Origin: Hyaloscypha bicolor E
Lineage: Eukaryota; Ascomycota; Leotiomycetes; Helotiales; Hyaloscyphaceae
Assembly (NCBI RefSeq): GCF_002865645.1
Contig: NW_020194693.1
Coordinates: 434,001 to 498,000, forward strand
Direction: 5' to 3'
DNA length: 64,000 nt
Translations under genes and position numbers: made by a program
Shown: positions 56,758 to 64,000 of the stretch, in pieces
How the letters are laid out: every line of letters begins with the position of its first letter
Position numbering within the stretch: position 1 is the stretch's first letter
The notes under the pieces: model-generated
Told to the model about the DNA's origin: nothing
What the model saw: the letters and a program-made list of their open reading frames with translations, nothing else
Databases searched by the model: none

Positions 56758-59700
56758 TTACCCCCTCCCTCGAAGTAAGCTCGTCCCCGAGCTTCGAAAG
56801 TCCCTGTCAAATTTTCAAGTTACAGGTCACATGTTAAAGGCCAGGGCCTTTTGTACGTAATTTGCAAGGATTTCCGTCCGTATTATGCGGTTCTGGTAGT
56901 ATATTATTCTTGGTATAGTCTAACTAATAGGGGAGGTTCTGGGGCGGTCCTGGCTATTCGGGGTTCTTGTTATAGAAGCTCTAAAAAGCCAGGGCACTAT
57001 TACTTAATAAGAATACAGGATACTATTCCGGATCTGGATTCTATTCTTTTTACTAGACTCGGTACTTGAGCTTTCCCCGGAGCAGCTTTACCGCTAGTAT
57101 CTCTTGAATTTCATATTCCGTTTCACCGTCTTATAGTTCTAATAATAGAGGCTCCGGATTCGCTTATCCGGAAAGGGAATTACCTAGGTCTTTATATAGC
57201 TTCTCTATATAGAATACCAGATATATTCTTATTAATTCCGGAAGCTTGAGTCTAAAGAAATATCTTATTTATTTCAGGATTTCATATAGTTCTTTTATTT
57301 AATAGGCTAGCTTATAACTCGAATAATTATTTTTCTAGTACTTAATAATAATTTATATCTTATTTCTTATTTTAAAGTCTATTAATTAGTAATACTTATT
57401 AGCTTAGATAATATAATATTCTTATATTTATATTATATTCTCCTATATTTTTTATTATAATTTATAAAGCTATATTACTAGGGCCTTTATTTCTTACTTA
57501 TTTAGCTCTTTTTTTTAGAATATCTAATTATATTTAGATTTTCTAATTAAATAATATTTGCGGTTTATAGCTCTTTTTTATAAGAAATAGGAATTAGTTT
57601 ATAGTCTTATAAACTAGAGCTACTTACTAGTAATTAATTATTACTATTTATTTATTCTAATTATCCTAGTAATAGTTTATATAAAAACATAACTATTAAT
57701 TAAAATACTAGTTAATAATTTTTATTTAGCTATTAGTTTAGAAATAATTAATAATTAATAGCTTAAGCTTTATACTAATATACTTATAGAATTTATTTTA
57801 GAAATCTAATATAAACTAGGGGCCTTAATTAAATACTATAATTTCCGGAATACTAATTTAGTAAATTATATAAATAAGAAATAGAGATACTAATTCTTTA
57901 GTTATTATTATATCTCGAATAGAAATTATAATAAAGTACTTACCTAAATAATTAATAAAAATAATTATTATATTATACTTATTTCTATTCTTGAAATATT
58001 TCTTAAAATTTACTAATATATATTACTAGAAATAATTAGAAACTAGTAATAAATATAAAAGTTCTAGCTTCTTATTTTTAGAAATATGAAATTATTAATA
58101 AATATAGTTATTATTTCTATACTAATTAATATTTATATCTTAGTCTAGCTAGTAATAGCAGGCCTAAAAAAGCTATTAAAGCTTGGCTTATTCTAGATAT
58201 TTTATTAGAGGCTATATATATATCTCCTAAATAAGAATAATATATAAGAATATCTCGGGTATTATTATATTATTAGATATAAATAATTTATTATATTATA
58301 AAAAAAAGCTATCTTATAATATCTAAATATCTTTTTTCTTATTTCTTACCTTATTCTATAACTTTTCTAGTTCTAGTAATTCTCGATTTTTATTTAATAG
58401 TTTATTTACTAGCTAAATACTATTATACTAGGTTTTTTCCTAAGCCAGGCTTATATAGGCCTTAATTAGAGCTAACTAGAAATCCCGTATAATATTATTA
58501 TTAATTTTCCGTTATAAGAAAAGAATTTGGGTTTAGTAAGCTATTATTACTTTATTTTAGATAATTATATTTTTATATTTCTTATTTAGGATATTTACTT
58601 ATTTATTTAACTTGCTTATCTAATATATAAGCTTAAAATAATAAGAAAAATACTTTATCTAGTAAGCTTATTTTACTAAAAGCTTTTTTATAGTTATAAA
58701 GTATTTAAGAGCTTAGTAATCTAAATAAATTATAAAAAGTACTTCTTATAGGCCTTTTAGCTTTATTTATTATTTAATTAAGGAAAAAATAATAGTAAGT
58801 ATTAGTTTACTAGTAATATATAGTACTATTATACAAGTTATAAAATACTATTTATATATAATTAGTAAAGTTTTTATTATTTAGAAGTAAGAATTATAAT
58901 ATTATAATATTAATATATAATTTCTAAATCTACTAAGCCTAAAGGGGTCTAGTTTACTAGTTAAGTTACTAATAAAATATAAGATTATATAACTATATTC
59001 CGTATCTTATATCTTATTACTTATATCCTATTATCTATATTTCATTACTTATATTCCGTATCTCATATCCCGTAACTATATATATAACTTCTAAAGAAAT
59101 AGCTATACTAATACTAGAAACTCTCTAAAAAATACGAAAAATAATATCTCTCTCTAATTATATATAAATTCCCTAATCCGGCCTAGTACCAGATTTTCCT
59201 AAATATTCTATATATCTATATTACTTCTAAGGTTTTAGTTATATACTAAAGGCTATAGCCTTTTATATATAACTTCTCTTCTTATAATATCCTTCTATTT
59301 TATATATCTATTTCCTGCCTTATTTATACTTAACTTATTTCTCTATATCTAATTATATAGTATTTATATTAATTAGGTACTTAAGGGTATTTATTAGCTT
59401 TAATTTCATTATAGAATTAGTAGGATTTAATTCTCCCTTAATTTATTTAACTTCTATAATCTCTTATTATTTATATATCTAGTAAAGATATATTATATTA
59501 ATTATTAGATACTTTTCTCGAGTAGTTTCTAATTTAATAAAGCATTCATATAATAACTTCGAATTTATATAGACTACTAGTAATAGTTCTATTTCTAGTA
59601 TTCTATTAATTATAGATTTAACTAAAGCGCCTATATTAAAGCCATAAGCCATACTATAAAGTTCTAAAGCTAGAATACTTCTAGTAACTCTCTTATATTT

Positions 59701-62700
59701 AATAGAGAACTAGTAAATAATATTAGTATATCTAGTTCCGTTTACTAGAACTAGAATATATCTAATTTAGGAAAAAAGATCTCTATTATTTATAAATAAA
59801 ATATCTATAAAAACGATTAAATATAAGAACTCTTTTACTAGCTTTATAAATCTTAGTTCTCTAGTAATATTCTTAATTTATTATTAAATATACTTATTAA
59901 ATACCTTTATATTAGTTTCTGAAGGTTTAATAGCTTAAGTAGTAATTAATAAGTTATATAAAGCTTCTAGTTAATAAACTAATATAATATATACTTCTCT
60001 AATATATTAGGTAATATATTAGTCTTTAATAGAGAGATCTTAATAAATAGTACCCTTATTACTTATAGTAATAGTATTTTTTATAGAAATAATTTAGAGG
60101 TTTTTATACTAGTATTCCTATATAAAAGTAATTCTAGTAATATTTATATAAATAATATCTTTATTAAACTTGAGATTATAATTAATAGTAAAGCATTTAT
60201 ATTCCTTGGCCAAGAACTTAGCTTCTTAGAACTTTAATTACTTTGTTTTTACAAAATTATTATTTCTAATAAATAGAATATTATTAGTTTAAAGGCTAAT
60301 AATTCCGAAGAATTACTTATTATAAAGGAGGCAAGAGTTATAAGTTAATTATTTTATAGAAAGCTTATTAATATAATAGGAATAATAAGTCTTAAACTAG
60401 TAATTCCTAGCTTCTAGTATACTATATAATAGTTTTATAACTTTTAGAATCGAATTATTATTCAGATTTAGCTCTCTAGTAAGCTTATAAAGTAAGTTAA
60501 TATAAAAATTATAATTAAATAAGGTTATTAATTAGATATAAACTTGCGAGATATTATATAAATATAGCTCTATAATATCTATTATTATAGTAGTAATATT
60601 AAGAATAATTCTCTAGCTAATATATTAAATAATAAGTAATTATATTAATACTATATGTTTTTTACTATTATTATAAGCCTAAATAATTAGTCTCGACTTC
60701 TTAAACTCTCTCTCTATATCCTTATTCTTAATCTTATTAATAAACCGGGAATTAAAAATATATACTTCTTTTAGTATCTAAAATCTAAGAATAATTTTAA
60801 ATATATCCTTTTCTAGAAAACTAATAATTTCAATTTAATAGAAGTCCTTATATAGGTTATTATCTTATAGAAATACTATAATATCCGGGTTTTTATAAGG
60901 GTATTCTTTATTATACTTTAGTAAAATAGTAGGAATAGTAAGAGAAATTATACCTGTATTACCTTTAGCCTTATTATAAAGTTTGGGAATAGATTCAGGT
61001 TCGGAACTATTAGTAATAACCTTAATATTTCCTATATAAAAGAGCTTTATAGAGATTAAGCAAAAAGTAGTATTACTATATAATAGAACTAGTATATAGT
61101 TCTTTTCATTAATAGCTACTAGCTTATATAGCTCATTCTAACTACTAGGTTAACTAGTATTCCCTTTATATTATATAAGAATATCTAAATTCAAGGGAAA
61201 TTTATAAATATTAGTAATACTAGAACTATTTCGGGTATTTAGAATATTTATAATCTGGTATCTAGCTTAAAGCTTCTAAATTTCTACTATTACCTTCTTA
61301 AATATTATTAATTACTATAATATAGTTAGTAATAGGGTATTATATTTAATTATTTAGGATAAAATACCATAAACTAAAAGGGTTAGAATAATATTATTAG
61401 GTCTAGCAGAATTATTAATAGCCTTAAAAGCTATTTGAAATATAGTATTTTTATTAATTCTATTAATTTTGGCTATAATAATAAGATAAGTATATTAAAT
61501 TAGGCTATAATAGTATTCTATAATTCTAATAAAACTATAAGCTTTTACTAGAATAATTTTAATCTTAGTTTCTATAGTATTTATAAGCTAAATAAACTTC
61601 TTATTAGTAAACTACTTTCTGGTATCTATTATAATCTAATTAGGAGAGCCTAAATAGGTATTAATCTAATATTATTTTAGGGTATTCCAGATATATAATA
61701 TACTAATATTTTAAAGCTATTAGCCGGCTTAATATCTAATACCTTTATTAATAATATAAAGTATAGGCTTACCGGAAATATAGAAAATATTAATAATAAT
61801 AAAATAATTAAAGCTAATATTATTTCTCAGGTTAAACTTAAATTATTTCGGTAATTATCCGAATTTCTAATATTATTTATAGTATTTTATAAAGTATTTA
61901 AGAGCTTTTATATTAATATTATAGCCTATTTATTCTAGTATATTTCGAAGCTTATTAATAAATAAATAACTAAAACGGTAGTAGAGATATTATAATTTAA
62001 TTTTTATAAGAAAGCAGAAGTTATAAATAAAAAATTCGGAAATAAAACTTTATAGAATAGTATTTTAAAATAAAAAAGAGTATCCAAAATATTATACTAT
62101 AGATATAAAGTATTTATTAGAAATAATAAGATAATTAGTAAGATTATTAAAATAGACTTCTAGCTTATTTATATTAGCTAAGCTAAGTAAAAATAAAGTT
62201 TTTATAAATATAATATAGAATTATACTTGCCTAATTAGTATTCTTATTATTATAGATCTAATAGAGAATATAGATCTAATACTAAACTAGATATTAACTT
62301 AACCTTTAGTAGTTTTATTAAGTTAGATATTACTATTAGTTTGCTATAAAGCTTGGAATTAGTTAGAACTAGTAGTTAAGAATCTGGAAGCTCTAGTATT
62401 AATTATAACTCTATAAAAATAGTAAGTATTATATCTTAATATACTATTAATTATAAATATCTGAATATTTTTTATTTATTTAATAGATTTCAAGATATAG
62501 TTTTCGCCTATTATCTAATATATAAGAGAAAGGGAAGTAAGGTTATTTATAAAGGTATTAGTTATAGGGATAATAGGAATAGAGGCTATAGAAGTAGCTA
62601 GGAAGCTCTTAATAGAAATAAAATAGGAATTAGAATAATATTTCTCTTCTTTATTTATTTCTGCTAGTAAGGCTTTAAAAGCATTACCTACTAGTTCTTT

Positions 62701-64000
62701 TTTACTATTCTCGTTATCTTCTTTTCCTTTAAATTCAGTAATATACTATATATAAGTACTATTAAAGCATTTATTAAAGTTGCGAGTATTTCGGGATCTA
62801 AATTAGTAAATATTTCTATTCTTAAATCGAACCTTCTTAGTCTCTTATTTCTCTAATATATACTTCTATAAGTAGTATTTGGGTCTCTTATATATAAAAT
62901 ATAACTTCGGAGTATAATTATTATAATTATAGGGCTTGAAGTAATTATTACGGGTTCTGAAGTTATAACTAGATTTATATTAATAATTTCCAAATAAATA
63001 ATAGTTTAAAGAATTTTAAGAATAGTATTATTAATTAGTAAAATAGGTTTTAGTAATAATTTATTACTTCTTTTTATAGGTAGTAATAGATAATTAGAGC
63101 TTATTAATAAGCTAGCCGAAATTATTAGGAAGGTCCAAAACTATATATTAGTATACTAGTAAGCCTTAATAAAAAATAATAATCTTATTATATAGAAATT
63201 CAATATTTTATAAAGCAGGAATAAGGCTATACTATAATTTATATAGGTTATTAATTAGTATTTGGATAAGCTTAAATATTATCTTTTTAGGGTTCTTTAC
63301 TATTATAATTACTAAGGTAATAATATTCTATTTATTTAAATTTTAATAATAGAAACCGGGGCCTTTAAAAAAGCTATAAATATTTATATAGGCTTCTTTA
63401 TATATATGGCTCGAGAGCTAGTTATTATAGAAATAGTCTTATACTAGTTTCTTTAATATAGTAAGAAAAGCTCTTACTAGTACCTTTTCTAGGAGCTCTA
63501 TATATTAGTAAATATTAAGGAAAATAGTAAGTTTATAATCGAAACTACTATTAGTTCTATTATATTACTATATTTCGGAATATATTTTTACTATTTCCCT
63601 AATAAGCTTTCTAGTAAAAATAGTAAATACTAATTAATAGTAGTTCGGGTTTGATAGTAATACTAGTAATAGTAAAGGTAAAAGTAATAGATAGCTTTAA
63701 TTTAGAAAAGGTAAATAGATAGCTTAATTTCTCGATTGAGATTATCTAGTTTCCTTATATCTAATTCTATCTAGAATAAAATAAACTAATATAATAGGTT
63801 CCTAAAAAAGATCCGTTCTAATTAGATTATTATTAATAATATTAGCTCTATTCTATATACTCTTTATTTCTTTTTAAGTAAGATTAATAAAGAATTATAT
63901 AATAGTAAGATTTCTATAGTTCTATTTAATATAAATACTACTATACCGAAGTTAGATTCGAAGATTTTATATAAGTATATAATTAATTAGACTATATACT
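56758..64000 (-). mobile_element. RIP-degraded retrotransposon interior, about 7.2 kb to the window edge
   Basis: From about 57.1 kb the sequence is dominated by T/A with isolated CTAG, TTAG and CCGG strings; CA and TG pairs are very scarce and TA pairs abound, the mark of RIP acting on CpA. No frame of 60 codons or more with a start exists after 57.07 kb on either strand. Position next to an LTR and polypurine tract suggests a Ty3/gypsy-type element, but no pol motif can be read. More than one element may be present. Confidence 0.7.

Noticed and set aside
1..64000. Secondary-metabolite or toxin gene cluster
   Set aside because: No polyketide synthase, non-ribosomal peptide synthetase, terpene cyclase or P450 was recognised; the SDR, MFS and regulator are too far apart and too general to suggest one.
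57070..64000. Mitochondrial insertion as an explanation for the AT-rich tract
   Set aside because: No mitochondrial gene text or tRNA is seen, and the TA bias with CA/TG loss beside an LTR and polypurine tract fits RIP better.

Overview
The window looks like nuclear DNA of a filamentous ascomycete (Pezizomycotina; the protein families and gene style would fit a Leotiomycetes-type fungus, but I infer that class without a search). The evidence is: genes cut by many short GT-AG introns (about 47-75 nt, with CTAAC/CTGAC-like branch sites), one gene per transcript on both strands, a Zn2Cys6 regulator, DUF6594 and 2EXR-type proteins, and a terminal tract that looks destroyed by repeat-induced point mutation (RIP).

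Layout. 1-11.3 kb: gene-poor. It has one open frame running in from the left edge (1-670), one intact unknown gene (870-1451, minus), and then a field of broken coding relics: 2.07-2.96, 5.9-7.55, 8.15-9.0 and 9.55-10.45 kb, the last with an acidic C-terminal tail. 12.2-24.1 kb: mostly conserved genes: sec22 (minus, four exons), an unknown proline-rich/basic protein, the tri-snRNP protein SNRNP27 with duplicated introns, glucosidase I (GH63), an SDR dehydrogenase and a multi-span membrane protein. 24.9-31.1 kb: accessory genes: a ricin-B-like secreted protein with a late frameshift, a cellular retropepsin-like protein, and a DUF6594 membrane protein. 32.5-37.0 kb: a sugar porter facing a GAL4/LAC9-type Zn2Cys6 factor, convergent. 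38.3-42.3 kb: a possible 2EXR protein, a 443-bp TA-flanked MITE, and a broken second DUF6594 gene. 43.1-51.5 kb: a type I membrane protein, Elongator subunit Elp5, a GT8 glycosyltransferase, a decayed type I membrane protein, and a decayed FMN 2-hydroxyacid oxidase. 51.6-54.4 kb: an OPT-family oligopeptide transporter with a GC-AG intron. 55.5-64 kb: transposon nest: an AT-rich element, the end of a pogo-like transposon, an LTR, and more than 7 kb of TA-saturated sequence with no usable open frame.

How it works together. The housekeeping genes serve the secretory pathway (Sec22 SNARE, glucosidase I in ER N-glycan trimming, a GT8 enzyme), splicing (SNRNP27) and tRNA wobble modification (Elp5). 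The likely functional pair is the sugar porter plus the LAC9-like regulator. A striking contrast is that every conserved gene rebuilds into a perfect frame across all introns (sec22, GH63, SDR, MFS, TF, Elp5, OPT), while at least four accessory genes carry one-base frame breaks or stops. That points to real gene decay in the accessory part rather than general sequence error. All splice models below were built by eye from splice sites, phase and family patterns.
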